A stretch of 64,000 bases of DNA, from contig NC_089756.1 of the NCBI RefSeq assembly GCF_040412425.1, positions 2,452,498-2,516,497 of the forward strand, written 5' to 3'. The position numbers and the translations under genes were made by a program. The DNA is from Macrobrachium rosenbergii (lineage: Eukaryota > Arthropoda > Malacostraca > Decapoda > Palaemonidae). The notes under the pieces were generated by a model, which worked only from the letters and a program-made list of their open reading frames with translations, did not search any database and was not told the DNA's origin. Shown piece by piece: positions 35,040 to 46,394 of the stretch (position 1 is its first letter; each line of letters opens with the position of its first letter).

Positions 35040-35967
35040 AAAGTATCCAAGGACCTATGGGTAATGTCCCTTAGGTAAAAAGAGGTTCTTCTTGAATGCT
35101 AAAGTAGGCCAATCCCTCTGATTTCGTGAGGATGTGGACGTAGAGCGCTGGCATCGTCCTCTCCAGCTGCTGCATACGTCTTCTTGATAACCTCAGGAAC
35201 CCAGAAGGAGATCGTGTTCTTGGACACCTCCTTCTTAGGGAACCCGGTGCTAATGAAGAGTCGTCAACACTCAGGCCTGAGATGTTGACTTCTCCTCAGA
35301 CAGCGCCGTAGCGCCCATACAGGACAGAGCAGCATCTCGTCAGGGTCATCATTAACAAAGTCACCCAGGGACGGGACTGTGAAAGACTCAAGTCGAGCGT
35401 CAGGGACCGCTGGATGCTGTGTCTTCGCTACGAACTCTAGTGTCACTGATGCCCATCCCCTTGAGTGTGTAACTGCAAAAGAAAGTCCCTGTAGTTCACT
35501 AATCCTCTTTGCCGATACCAGGGCAAGCAAGAAGACGGTCTTAAGAGTAAGTTCCCTGTCTGTGGTTTCTCGTAGTGGCTCGTATGGGGCACGAGTCAGG
35601 CTCCACAAACGAGAGACACATCCCACTAAGGGGGCCTGAGTTCCCTGGGAGGGCAAGACCATTCAAAGCTCCTCATCAGCAACAATATCTCCAGGGAGGA
35701 CGAGACATCGATGCCTTTCAACTTCAGGACCATTGCTAAAGCAGCTCTGTATCCCTTTACCACTGGAACTGATAGGTGCTTCTCTCGACGAAGATAGAGG
35801 AGAAAGTCCGTTACCTGCTGAAGAGAGGCTCTGACCGGAGAATAACCGCGTCTACGACACCAACCACAGAAGACGGCCCCCTTTTCCTGGTAAACCGCTG
35901 CAGAAGACTTCCTGAGGTATCCTGCCATCTCTGTCGCTGCTCGGCAAGAAAAGCCTCTCACTCGCAA
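35040..35967 (-). pseudogene. Tyrosine recombinase of B2
   Basis: From 35967: core-binding part 'GFSCRAATEMAGYLRKSSA' and 'VTDFLLYLRREKHLSV'. A frameshift near 35640 follows, then the catalytic part with 'LALVSAKRISELQGL' (first Arg). A TGA at about 35264 precedes the remaining sequence, whose minus-strand reading near 35110-35090 gives 'HEIRG'. A 'FYLRDI' near 35075 supplies the Tyr, in a shifted frame. The catalytic residues survive as fragments, but the protein cannot be made in one piece. Confidence 0.82.
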
Positions 35968-36209
35968 GAGATGGTGGATAACCTCCAGGCGAGAAGTGAC
36001 AGGGAACCTGGTGGTACCGTTCTACATTGCGGCTGACATAGAAGGTTGTGCCAGAGGGGAAGCTCTCTCGGAGTCTCGGAAAGCAGAGCCAGCAGGTCGG
36101 GATACCAAGCGGCCTCGGGTTGCTTGGGAGCCACCAGGATCATTCGTAGATTCATCAACACCAGGACTCGACTGAGAACTGGACGAATCAGACAGAATGG
36201 GGGGAAGGC

Positions 36210-37316
36210 TTACACCTCGAGGTTGTCCCACGAGTGTCGGGAGGCATCTTCTGCAGCTGCCCATGGGTCCAGTACGACAGAGAAAAAGGTTGGAAGCTTC
36301 CTGTTGTACCGGGTGGCGAACAGCTCCACTACTGGATCCCCCCACAGGACAAAGAGTCTGTCTGCCACGCTCTGGTGAAGGGACCACTCGGATCCCACCA
36401 CCTGATCATGACGGCTGAGCGTGTCCACCAGAACGTTCCTCTTGCCTGGGATGTATCTGGCTGACAGCTCCACAGAGTGTGCTACTGCCCACTTATGCAC
36501 CTGTATCGTCAATGTGTGAAGAGCTCGGGAGACAAGTCCCCCTTGCTTGTTGATGTATGCCACTACGGTTCTGTTGTCGCTTATCAACACCACCGAGTGT
36601 CCCATCAAACGGTCCTGGAAATACTGAAGGGGTAAGAAAGCTGCCTTCATCTCCAGGACGTTGATGTGAAGGCGCTTGTCGTGATGGTCCCACATGCCTG
36701 AAGTCAGCAACTCCTGCAGGTGTGCATCCCAGTTCTCCATGGATGCGTCCATGAAGAGCAGCATGTCTGGAGGTCGAGAGGACAGGTGTGTCCTGATGCA
36801 GAGGTTCCTGTAGTCCAACCACCAGTCGAGATCATCCCTCACCTCCTGAGAGATGAGAACGAGAACCGACTGGGGCTCCCGAGACTGATCCCAAAAGTCC
36901 CTCAATCTCCACTGGAGAGACCGAAGGTGGAGCCGACTGTGCGGTACGAGCTTCTCCAATGACGACAGGTGACCGATCAATACTTGCCACTGCTGAGCTG
37001 GCTGTTCCTGCCTCGACAGGAACTGCCTTGCCACCTTCCTGAATGTGCTGATGTGAGCCTTTGAGGGAAAGACTCTGCCTGCTGCCGTATTGATCAGCAT
37101 GCCCAGATACTGAGTCCTCTGTTTGGGAATGAGATCCGACTTCCCGAAGTTGATCACGATACCCAGCTCGCGACACAACTCGAGGAGGCGAACTCTGTCC
37201 TGTAGCAACTGCAAGTGTGAGCTTGCCAGGACTAACCAATCGTCGAGATACCTCAGAAGACGTATCCCGTGTGAATGGGCCCAAACTGACACCAGGGTGA
37301 ACACTTGCATGAACAC
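36210..37316 (-). CDS. RT C-terminal half plus RNase H of B2, long open frame
   Basis: A 368-codon open frame, long for this window. It enters at the end of RT motif B ('MFMQVFTLVSVWAH'), has the intact catalytic box 'LLRYLDDWLVLAS', then 'IPKQRTQYLGMLIN' and the connection. The RNase H domain follows, with 'LLFMDASMENWDAH', 'NVLEMKAAFLPLQ', 'LISDNRTVVAYINKQGG' and 'VDTLSR', and then the DIRS extension 'VVELFATRYN'. RNase H acidic positions are kept. The first half of the RT is in another frame (37779-36832), so this is a fragment of a broken polyprotein even though the frame is open. Confidence 0.88.
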   Translation of the reverse strand: MFMQVFTLVSVWAHSHGIRLLRYLDDWLVLASSHLQLLQDRVRLLELCRELGIVINFGKSDLIPKQRTQYLGMLINTAAGRVFPSKAHISTFRKVARQFLSRQEQPAQQWQVLIGHLSSLEKLVPHSRLHLRSLQWRLRDFWDQSREPQSVLVLISQEVRDDLDWWLDYRNLCIRTHLSSRPPDMLLFMDASMENWDAHLQELLTSGMWDHHDKRLHINVLEMKAAFLPLQYFQDRLMGHSVVLISDNRTVVAYINKQGGLVSRALHTLTIQVHKWAVAHSVELSARYIPGKRNVLVDTLSRHDQVVGSEWSLHQSVADRLFVLWGDPVVELFATRYNRKLPTFFSVVLDPWAAAEDASRHSWDNLEV

Positions 37317-37779
37317 CTGTGGAGCGGTCTACAGCCTGAAACATAGTACCCTGAATTGGCAGACCACTCCTCCGAGGACAAAGCAGAGGTACCGACGAGA
37401 GGATGGATGAACTGGTACCTGGAAGTATGCGTCCAAAGTCCACCGTCAGCATGAAGTCATCCTCCTGATGGCTGACAGTACCTTGCGTACCGTCTCCATC
37501 TTGAACCGAGTCTGGCGAATGAAACGATTCAGGGGGGAGGTCGATTACTGGCCCCCACCTGCTGGAAGCTTTCTCCACTAGAAAGATCCTGCTGTAGAAG
37601 CCTGGAGATCGATCCTCGACGACTTCGATGGCTCCCTTGCTCAACATAGTTTCGACCTCCGGAAGTAGGGCCTCTCTCCTCCGGGGGTCTTGAAGGTAAG
37701 AGGGGAACTGGACCGGTATGTCGGTGAAAGGAGGCGGCAACTCAAAGGGTAGGGAATATCCCTCTCGAAGGACATTCAC
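37300..37779 (-). pseudogene. RT N-terminal half of B2
   Basis: The reading starts 'MNVLREGYSLPFELPPPF' and runs through 'MLSKGAIEVVEDRSPGFYSR' and 'IFLVEKASSRWGPVIDLPPE'. It then loses the family frame: motif A appears as 'DFMLTVDFG', after which the codons no longer match. Motif A in the sister copy B4 is 'MVDLKDAYFQI'. Frameshifts near 37530 and 37440 separate this part from the YLDD half. Homology with B4 61814-62104 is clear. Confidence 0.85.
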
Positions 37780-37875
37780 TACCCAGGTCTCCGCTCCATA
37801 TCGCTGCCAAGTTGCCCAGTGGCATGATAGGCACCCCCCCTCACCGACGGCAGCATCTGAGGGGGCTCGCTGTCT

Positions 37876-40800
37876 CTAGTGAGCTCCTCCCCTCTTCTTC
37901 TTTGCCTTACCTTTCCTCTTGGGGGGGACAGGTTGGTGAAAGGGACCCTGCGGTTCCTTCCGTGGCGGAGAAGAAGAGGTCTGGACTTTTCCTCGCGCGC
38001 CTGTCGAAGCACCAGACTTCTTTGGGGCTGAGTTGCTAGCCTGGCTCATGGTCCAGGCCGCAGGACGAGAAGGCTGCGCAACACCTTTCGTTGCTGCCTG
38101 GTGGACAAGACGGTCATGTTCGTCGGCCTTCTTCTTGTCCACCGCAGCATCCACCTCTCCTCTGGGGAAGAGGGAGGTGGTGTCCAGAATTGGTCCGTTG
38201 CGCAGGGAGATTGCAGCTTTGGCGCCCACTGATCTGTAGATCCAGGACAACACTGCATCCCGTCTCTTCAGCACCAGGTTTGCCCACAGGTTTGCTGTCT
38301 GGTGGGCTATAAAAGAGATGGCCTTTCCACCCGACTGGCAGACTCATGAAGGTCGGGTCTTTGTTCCGAGAGCCAGATGAAGACCCGATCCTCAACAATG
38401 CGAAGGCCCAGTTGTCGAGCCAGGAGATCGCCTGGAGAGCAGACAGGGCTGTCCCCTCCAGGGCGTTCAGCTCAGCTAGCGAGAGGAGGGCAGGCTCCCC
38501 AGTTAGTTGAGCTGAAGTGGTACCAGGAGCTAGACGAGCTAGGCCCAGTTCCACTACCTTCTGCTGCAGTGCTCCCTCTGAAGGCACGAAGTACTACTAC
38601 TGTCTCAGTAGAGGTGGAGGTAAGATCTTGGCGGAGCAAGTCGAGCAAAGCGAAGACGTTGGTCCAGAGACCAAGTCGTTCACCTGCTTGAGGACGCTGT
38701 CTGCCAAGGGTGACCATGGTAGTCCAAGGGAGGGTTTCGGTTTCTTCTTGGAAGTGTAAAACTCCTCCATCCTGGATGACCGTTCTTCCAAGGGAGTTGG
38801 AAGTTGTTTCTCCAGGCCATTGTGCTGACGAATCAGCGCAATGACCTCAGCAAATGCTCTCTGCATTTCTGGAGTGTCCGGGTCTCTTGGCAGAGGACCT
38901 TCCAAGAGACGGTCTTCCAGAAAGGCCCCTCCTGCAGGAGAGCCCGAGGCAGACCCCTTATCTCTGCCCCTGACAACAGAGGCGTACGACCTCTCACTCG
39001 GTTGGAGTGAGGAAGGACCGGACACCTCTGATGCTGATTGCACAAGAACCTCAACTCCAGCAATCCTACCTACCTCGTCTCCTCCCGGAGAATCCCAGGG
39101 AAGTTGAGGGGGTGGGAGAGGCAGAGCGAACACTACCGTCGCGTCCACTGGTATAACCAGTGGAAACCACGGACCCCTCATGATCTCCAACCCACTGTGG
39201 AGCATCACGAGAGGGCCCAGACGGACTTACTCGTCTGGGGGAGCGACCATCTTGACGATCAGGGGACGGCCTCCTCACAGCCGATCCACGCTCCTACGCT
39301 GGACAGTCCTCTGCATTGGAGCATGTAGAGGAGACCAGTGCAGGGGCGCAGACTGCTGATTGGGGACCGCTGTCCCTAACGTCCTGGCGTGTCCCAGCCT
39401 TCTTCGATGCCGAAGCAGTCGAAGAAGGCTGTGGGGACCTCTTCTTGGTTCCTCCCAATGCCTTCGCAGCAGAGACATCCATGAACACCTTCTCCGACGA
39501 TCCTTTGTCTGACTTGGACGAGGATGACGGTTTAGGTGGAGGAGAAGCCCAAAGGCTTTTCTCCTTCTCCCGTTCCGTGCCCGAGCTCACTACAGGAGAG
39601 GAGCGGCTTGAGGACGCACGGTCTCCCTTAGGCGACCATGCCTTCAGCGACGCTCGCTTACAAGGTGCCGAAACGGAATCAGTTCGAGAGGACGAAGCCC
39701 CTGAACCGTCTGAGGAGGGTAGCCATCCCAGTGAGAGATCCAGCGGTCTTTCCTTGAGGGGAGGACTGTTCCCCCTTAGAAGAGCGAGTCATCTTAGTGG
39801 GGGGAGGATCCACCCTCCCCTTCTTAGACCGGCTGGTCGTAGAAGAGGGTGGGGTGAAGAGGCAGAAGAAGATGAGAACGGTGACGACAAAGTAGAAGAC
39901 GAAGATGTAGACGGCTGGCATGCGAGCTTCTTCTTCTTCTTGATCTCAGCGATAACACAGCATCCCCCAACCTACCGAAGACAGGCCAGGGGTCGACGGG
40001 GGCGGGGGCAGCAGCAGCAGATGACACAAGAGCACGATGACTGGCTGGAGACTCATGCTGGAAGGTGGTAGTAGGCATCACAGAGGCAGGCGCAGGCAAT
40101 GACGTAAGGAACATCTACATGACCAGCATGGGAAGCATGGTGGGAGGCGTGGGAGCATATCCAGGTGGGGGCAGGTTGGCCGAGCAGACTGGCCCAGCCT
40201 CTGTCGACACGGAGACAGCTGGAATAGGGACCGCACCAAATGCATGGTGCGTTCCGACGGTGGTCATCACGCTCCCTGGCAGCACAGCGGTGATGGTAGC
40301 GGTGGTTAGAGTGTCGACCATGTGGATAGTGGGAAGAGGAAGGAGTACCCCGTCTCGCGCAGCACTGTTGATGCGTTCGAGGCGTGATGGCAGATCAGGC
40401 GTACCAACCATCCCAAGCGACTCCCACGCCTGATTCAAACTAGGCACAGATGCCAACCCTGCGGAAGACAAAGACGGGTAGGGGACCCCCCCCCAACCCA
40501 GGGATCAGCGACTCTGGGTGAAGGGGAGAACTAAGAGGAGTGTAATCTAGGTCGACCGATCTCGCCTTCTCGGTGACTGCGGATGCAGACACGGGACAGC
40601 AAGACAGACTCAGAACTAAAAATCGGCAGCAAGGGAATGCCTTTGGCTCTTAGATACGACTGCGAAGGATTCGCAACTGATGGAGTTGAAGGTGCCGAAG
40701 ACAGCACCTCCGACACCTTGGTCTCCTTTCGCTTGTATCTAGGCCTCCGAGAATACCTATCCCACTGCTCGGGGGACCAAAGCCTACACTCCTCACAAGG

Positions 40801-40965
40801 TTCGTCTACAGTACAATCAGAAGGGTACTTACTCCCTTTCCTATACTTTAAGCAAAGGGAGTGAGGTTCTGAGTCCGTTACAACGGAAGGCGCCACATTT
40901 TTTATCCTTACCAGGACACATACCCGGCGCACAGGCTTATCAGTCATGGGTTTGTGATAACTCAT
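37876..40965 (-). pseudogene. Gag-like gene of B2
   Basis: The N-terminus (40965-40531) opens 'MSYHKPMTDKPVRRVCVL' and has a Cys-rich patch ('CTVDEPCEECRLW') followed by basic 'RRPRYKRKE'. The central block (39208-38597) has 'MQRAFAEVIALIRQHN' and 'SLGLPWSPLADSVLKQVNDL', which match B4 (60417-61031). A stop near 38596 follows, then 'VVELGLARLAPGTTSAQL' and 'ALSALQAISWLDNWAF'. The C-terminus (38274-37876) is Lys/Pro-rich ('KRKGKAKKKRGGAH'). Cys-rich N-terminus, helical middle and basic tail fit a nucleic-acid-binding gag. Several frame changes; non-functional. Confidence 0.75.
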
Positions 40966-41325
40966 CCATCATCACAAACGCGCACAATTATATTCAAGCA
41001 AAAAACAAAACAGGAACAAACGCACCAAGAAAAGGCGCAGCTTTAGCTTCCAGGAAGGTCCGAGCAGAGAGCCAGGAAAACACGTCCACATCAGACAAGG
41101 CCAGAAAGCAAAGTGGATGTGTGACACCGGGTGGAGGGTAGCGTGGGTCCCCCACTGCTACCACCCAACTACCTGGCTGGTAGTTATACTACCACACTGC
41201 CTTGTTAAGTCTTTAGCGGCCAGTTCAGCTTTCTGCGAAAGTAACCCCTTATAAGTAAAGGACCAAGGGTTTGTAAGTTAGGAAAAATGCGTTTTACTTT
41301 TAAAAAATGCGATTTTGTGTTGGTA

Positions 41326-41667
41326 CTGTGCTCTGGGCAGGGCCAATTGTGTGTGTTTTACTGGCGTTTGGAGATGTCCTTCGCTGCAACAGTGGGAGCT
41401 CCCAGTGATGTAGCAGGCTATCCATGGCCATGCTGCCAAGCCTCTACTAGTAAGATGAGCACCAACCAGAGGCAGTGTCTTCCTGCAGCAGCACTCTTAC
41501 CAGATAAGGAAAAACAAGCATTGTCCCAATGCTAGCAATTTTTCCATTCTCAAATTCGTTACACTATCTAATGTTTTGGGATAGAATAGTCCATGTATCC
41601 CACCTCCTGTCAATGTGGAATCAGCTATGTAATTACTTGGTAAGTTACTTATATAAAAATGACATTT
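41326..41667 (+). mobile_element. A4 distal piece between B2 and C1
   Basis: This matches the A3 3' region (31825-32150): CTGGGCAGGGCCA, CAACCAGAGGCAGTG, AACAAGCATTGTCCCAATGCTAGC and CCACCTCCTGTCAATGTGGAATCAGCTATGTAATTAC all have counterparts. It ends GTTACTTATATAAAAATGACATTT, where C1 is inserted. The sequence resumes at 49966 with AAATAAAGTTTTATATATAC. Confidence 0.82.
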
Positions 41668-41955
41668 CTGGGTTATCCGACCTGTGTCAGCTGGTGAAAT
41701 AACCATTCAGCACTTATTTCTAGGTAAATCTATTGCTAAATATACCAGAGAAAAGCTAAATGCCAAGCTGGAGTTACTACCCCCAGTGCGAGCTCCATGA
41801 AATGGAGTCGTGTATGAGAAAGGGTGAGATTGTCACAATCACAGGCCTCCGCCCTGTAAACATTCCCAGTGTCAAAAGTCCCACCGAGTGAGGTGCCGAT
41901 ACAAACCCCCGCACCGCTCGCGGACTGTAAACAAACCAGCACCACCTACATTCCA
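41668..41955. repeat. C1 left inverted terminal repeat
   Basis: Starts CTGGGTTATCCGACCTGTGT and runs to CACCTACATTCCA. The segment 41690-41955 is the reverse complement of 49646-49908. The outer ~33 bp are specific to this end and recur inverted in the internal complementary region (49489-49522). Confidence 0.93.
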
Positions 41956-44021
41956 TTTTTAGCACGCTTTGCTTTTGGTAGCCTTTTGTTTGTGCACTAT
42001 TTTGTGCCTCTTTTTTCCGAGATCATGGCTTCGTCTCAGGATTCTTCTTCACCTAAGTTGAGTACCATCTCTTTATTTTATTTTAGGCGGTTGAGGCTCC
42101 TTATTTCCCTCTAATTTAATAATTAGGGGGATTTATAACACCCGCCTCGTCCACCTTCCTCCTGGCCTCATGTGACCTTCAGTCTCGGTGCGGGATTTTT
42201 TATGTCGGGACTTCGTTCCCCTTCATTTTCTTATGTTTTGTGCCTTATGGTTATCCTATATTCATTTTGGCATTATTATTTATTTTTGTGTTACCCTTCT
42301 CTGGGGAAGTACGGGTCCTTTTCATTTAGGCTACGAGTTTCCCCCTCGGGCCTATCCGTTCTTTATCAAGTCTTATATGTGTTGTATTTTGGACCCCCAC
42401 TTCCTCCAGCATTTGGGTATATTAATTGAGATGGTACAGTTATGCTTATTAGGTTTATTTTAGGCCTAGCGCATGGATGCTTTTGATATTTACGGATTAT
42501 GTCCTTTGTTTTTAATTTTGAAGGTCGGCCATTTTCCCTCCGCGCTCTTATCGCGTTGGGTTTGGTCCTCCCTTCTACATGTGTCTTTATGATTATTTGA
42601 ATTATTTGAATTATTTTATTTATGCCTAGGTTAGGTTAACTTTTTAGGCTAGTCTGGTAGATACCTTCTCCCCCCTGGGCTACCTCCTTCAGCCAGCCGG
42701 CTGTGTTAGGTTAGCCTAGGAGTTAGGCTATGGCGTTCTGTTCTTTTCCTCGGAAGGAAAGTTTAGGTGTGTAGGAGGGTTTCATGGTTGGTGCTTCCCT
42801 TCAGTTTGTGTTTTGGGTAGAGGTGTTTGGCCTGCGTTATCTCCCTCTCCCTGTTTCGGCCTTTCCGTTTGGACTATTGAGTCCTAGTAAGGTTAAGCTG
42901 GAATAGCGAGGGTATCTTGCGTACCCTACCCTTGTCCGAACCGCACCTTCGGGTTAGTTTTGCAACTTCATGCATATCCCCCTCTCCTACCTCCTTTCCC
43001 CCCCCCCTCCTTGCTCTCTTCCCCCTTGGTTCGCTTTCATGTACTTTAACTTACCAAGGCTTGAGAGCTTTTTACCCTGATCCTTACGCTATAGCCTACA
43101 TCCCCTTCCTCTGCATGGATTGGTTTTTGTCCTCTCGGTACTGGGTTTCCGACCTTACCCGGTCGGCACCCTGTCGAGGACTTGTTTGGTGACCGGGGGT
43201 GCCCCCACACTCCTGTTCACCATTCCTTTTACCTTTCCTTGCTCATTTGGCCTTTGAGGGTCCCCCATTCTCTCCTCTCTCATTAATCGTTCGTACATGT
43301 TCGACCGGTCGAGAGAGAGAAAGGTGGACCTCATGGCGCCCGGGGAGTGCTCACTCACCCCCTGGTCGCCGCTACTGGTCCCCCTCTCCTGGCCTGTCCC
43401 AACTCTTCCCCCTTCCTCTAGCGTCAGTGCGTTGTTTTTCCCCAGCCAGGGTGTCGTTCTCCCAGACCGTCACCTCGGGAAAAAATTGTGTACATGTAGC
43501 CAGTTAGAGTTTCCCACCTGACTGTCTTCTGTCTTTTTTTCACACGCCATTGACGTTTACCCTTCGTTATATTCATTTAGAACTCTACCCTCCGCCGACT
43601 AGCTAATTTTGCATTTTCCGCTAGGTAGTCGGGCGTTCTCGTTGCTTACCACTCTGGTGGGTATGGTGTATGGTCGGTCGGTGCTCACCACACCTCCTCC
43701 GCTGTCACTGTATTAGAGTAACAGGACTCCCCCGGCTCCAAGCGGAAACACCCAACTCTTACTTATAGTTGACCTTTCACTAGCATATATATATTTTTGA
43801 TGATTTTTACACGTCTTTATCAGGACCTTCCTGTTGCTCCGGATTAACTCCGGCGGTTCCTTTATGTTGTTTTTGATCTTGCATGATCTAGTACACCTCT
43901 TATCGTTCCGGTATGCTCCGGTGGGGTCTATCTGGTCTAATTATCTATTATCCTAAGACACTGCTCCGGCACCCTACTCCGGCGGCCTTTTCAGCATACT
44001 CATATACCCGTCCACCTACAG
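41956..44021 (+). other. C1 leader, possible first gag exon and long intron
   Basis: An ATG at 42025 opens 'MASSQDSSSPKLST', a plausible short first gag exon. The following ~1.9 kb is rich in pyrimidines, has no sustained coding frame, and ends with an acceptor (ATACCCGTCCACCTACAG) at 44021, just before the Cys-rich gag exon. No consensus donor was identified after the ATG, so the exon assignment is tentative. Confidence 0.45.
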
Positions 44022-46352
44022 ATTGTGCGTTGTCAGGAGCAGGGATGCACGGCAGTCCTGCAGCAGGCAAGCGGACATGAAGTTTGCAGGTCCCACTCCG
44101 GGTGCGCCGTTCACGTAGGGGACCTGGTCGTCTGGCACCCTGATGGCTGTGAGGTGTGCTACGCTCTCTATGAGCGGGTTCTGGATGAGTCGGTAAGTTA
44201 GTTATTTCCATTCCGATTCATGCTTTTCTTTGAGTTTCGTCTCTTATGGATAATTGGAAGATATTCTCCTTTTTTAGGAGATTTGGTCACCTGACATTCT
44301 CCTTCTTTCAGATTGACCGCAGCTCTCGTGACTCTTCGCTTCTGACCCTCAAGACCTGTGTCAGCGGCTTCGGGAGGAACGTCGGGGCAGGGAAACCCTA
44401 CGTCTTTTCCAAGGACATTTGCAGCGTTCTCTTCCCCGGTGCCTGGATCTCAGCGTCAGTTGCTGACGAGGTAGCCGCCCCTTTGATCGCTGGGATCCGG
44501 GAAATGACTCAGCCCTCCCAGGAAGACGTGGCCGCATGCGGAGAGGTCACTGAAGATGTTGCGGCCCTTAATTTGAACCTGGAACCCATGAACGTGGACC
44601 TGGATCTCCAAGCAGGTAAGGGGGTAAGTGAGGCAGGTGAATATCTGTTTAGCTCTCCTTCTTCTTCTGCTTCTTCTTTCAGGGATTCGTGAAATCCTCT
44701 TGCCTTATGGACGGTGCAAGGTCTACCGTCCCTAAGGTTAAGTCTATTAAGAAAAAGACCTTGAAGACCCAGAAAGTCCGCTCTGGGGTTCCCTCGAAGA
44801 CGTCACAGGCTCCTAGCCCCGTGCCGTCTAAGAGCAAGGCCTCTACCTCTGGGAAGGGAGCACGAACTAAGCAAAGTAAGGAGGTTCCCCCCCCTCCTTC
44901 CTTTGATGCAGAAGCTCGACAAGAGTGTTGACGACAAGCTGTCGCAACTCTCGAGTCAGCTGTCGTCGTCTAATGCTTCCGTGCTTTCCCTATCGCAGCA
45001 GGTTAAGTCCCAAGGAACTTAATCTCCGGTTCATGCGTGGCGGAGCGCCACCAGATCTTTCTCCGTTCGGACACCTCCAGCCTTCCTCCCTTTGATAAGG
45101 GGAACCCTTGGCGCCTGACCCTTTATGCTCCTCAGCATGAGGGTACCCCTTACTATCGAGGGCCTAGGCACCCGTGAGGTTGGAGGAACTCGAATTCTTC
45201 CCTCCTGGTCTGGAATCTCCTTACCCAGGTTATGCCAGACTCACTGAGGAGGCATGGATTCGGTCCGATAAGGTCCCCAAGGAGACTGTCATCTTCCCGA
45301 GGGACCAGGCCCAGTCGTCTCTGCTAAGGACACTAACGGAGTGGCAGGCGGAGAACACCAAACTCACCCCGGCCAAGAGTGCGTTTACTATGTTCTCTTT
45401 TTTGGGAGAGATTCTTCCTACCCCTTGCACCTCAAAAGTGGCTTCCTTCACTAGCCAAGCTTGCATGGAGGGTAAGCCTCTTCCTCATCTCCGGGAGACA
45501 GATCCCACCTCTCTTGTCTTCCCCGGAGATTCTGAGTTTTGGGTAGGAGCCCCAGCCACTTTCACGGTGACTCGACTTGACCCTGACTGCGCTTCTAACT
45601 TGTTCAGTGAGCAACTTCCTAAGATCCCGGAGTCGCTCCTGAAAGCTGAAGCTGAGACTAAGGACAGGCTTAGCAGGTCCTTAAACTCTCTGACTTTGGC
45701 GGAAGCAACGTCGGTGGTCTACAACGAAGACGCTTTGTTCCAGGTCCTGACGAAATCTCTCTTGGCGAGTTTTCAGCAGGACCTGTATGACTTCATCAAG
45801 GCCGGATGAACTGCCGAAAGCACATCTTTTCGGCAGCCACCATCCGCCATGAGCCTAACAGGCTTATGAAAAGTTCCATCTGGGAGCTAATCTCTTCCCC
45901 AGGAAGAAGTTGATGCGGTCCTAGCTGAGGCAACTAGGGCCAATCAAAGTCTCCGCTCCCGTTGGGGTCTGTTGTTTAAGAGAAAACAGTCTGAGCCGCG
46001 GACCCCACCCTAAGTCCGGGAAGAAATTCAAAAGTTCAAACGGCTTCCGGCTCAGACTGTCTTGCAGGCTGTCCAGGTTCCCGCTCCTGGTCATCCTTCA
46101 ACCTCCCATTCTCAACCTCAACCTCAGTATGTGCTGGTTCAACCAGCCCATCAGCCTCTCGCTGCCCCTTCATATGTCTCTTCCCTGGCTTTCAATGCTT
46201 TATATGAAAGCCAAGGGGCATTTCGATCAATACAGAATGCAAGGGGAACTAGGGCCAGAGGATATTTTAGAGGTAGGGGAACACCTCGCTCCTCCTCCAG
46301 AGGAAGAGGAGGCAGAGGCTCCAGAGGAGGCAGACCTTCTCCCGCCCAGTGA
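44022..46352 (+). pseudogene. C1 gag-like gene with apparent spliceosomal introns
   Basis: Exon 44022-44192 (57 codons) encodes a Cys/His-rich module: 'IVRCQEQGC', 'GHEVCRSHSGC', 'HPDGCEVCYALYERVLDES'. It ends at donor GTAAGT. Exon 44312-44623 begins after TTCTTTCAG and ends at GTAAGT. Exon 44683 onward begins after TTCTTCTTTCAG and encodes a Lys/Ser-rich part to 44928. All three are phase 0. A frameshift near 44915 leads to a Gln/Ser/Leu helix ('DDKLSQLSSQLSSS'). The next long block (45174-45809) is the core ('EEAWIRSDKVPKETVIFPRD'). The C-terminus (46062-46352) is an RGG box ('ARGYFRGRGTP', 'RGRGGRGSRGGR'). Zinc module plus RGG tail fits RNA binding. Frameshifts and stops near 44915, 45010 and 45810 inactivate it. 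Confidence 0.75.
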
Positions 46353-46394
46353 GATATCTCAGGTAGGCGGGAGGTTGTATCATTTCCGGGACCA

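Larger units (their letters stand above)
34336..41325 (-). mobile_element. DIRS family B copy B2, ~7 kb, inserted in A4
   Basis: The minus-strand element is flanked on both sides by family A sequence. From right to left: 5' terminal repeat (about 41110-41325), gag-like gene (40965-37876), RT-RNase H (37779-36210), tyrosine recombinase (35967-35040), 3' region, and internal complementary region (34345-34440, the GTTAGGAAAAATGC and TTTTACTTTT motif) with a shortened terminal repeat. It is the only family B copy here that keeps the whole RT, including YLDD. Several frameshifts and stops prevent expression. Confidence 0.85.

Noticed and set aside
39316..40071. 251-codon plus-strand frame rich in Glu and Ser
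   Set aside because: It is antisense to the B2 gag region, whose homology lies on the minus strand.
41956..44021. Separate host gene in the C1 leader (several frames of 80-100 codons)
   Set aside because: Frames overlap one another, are Phe/Pro/Leu-rich from pyrimidine bias, and lie inside the element's terminal repeats.
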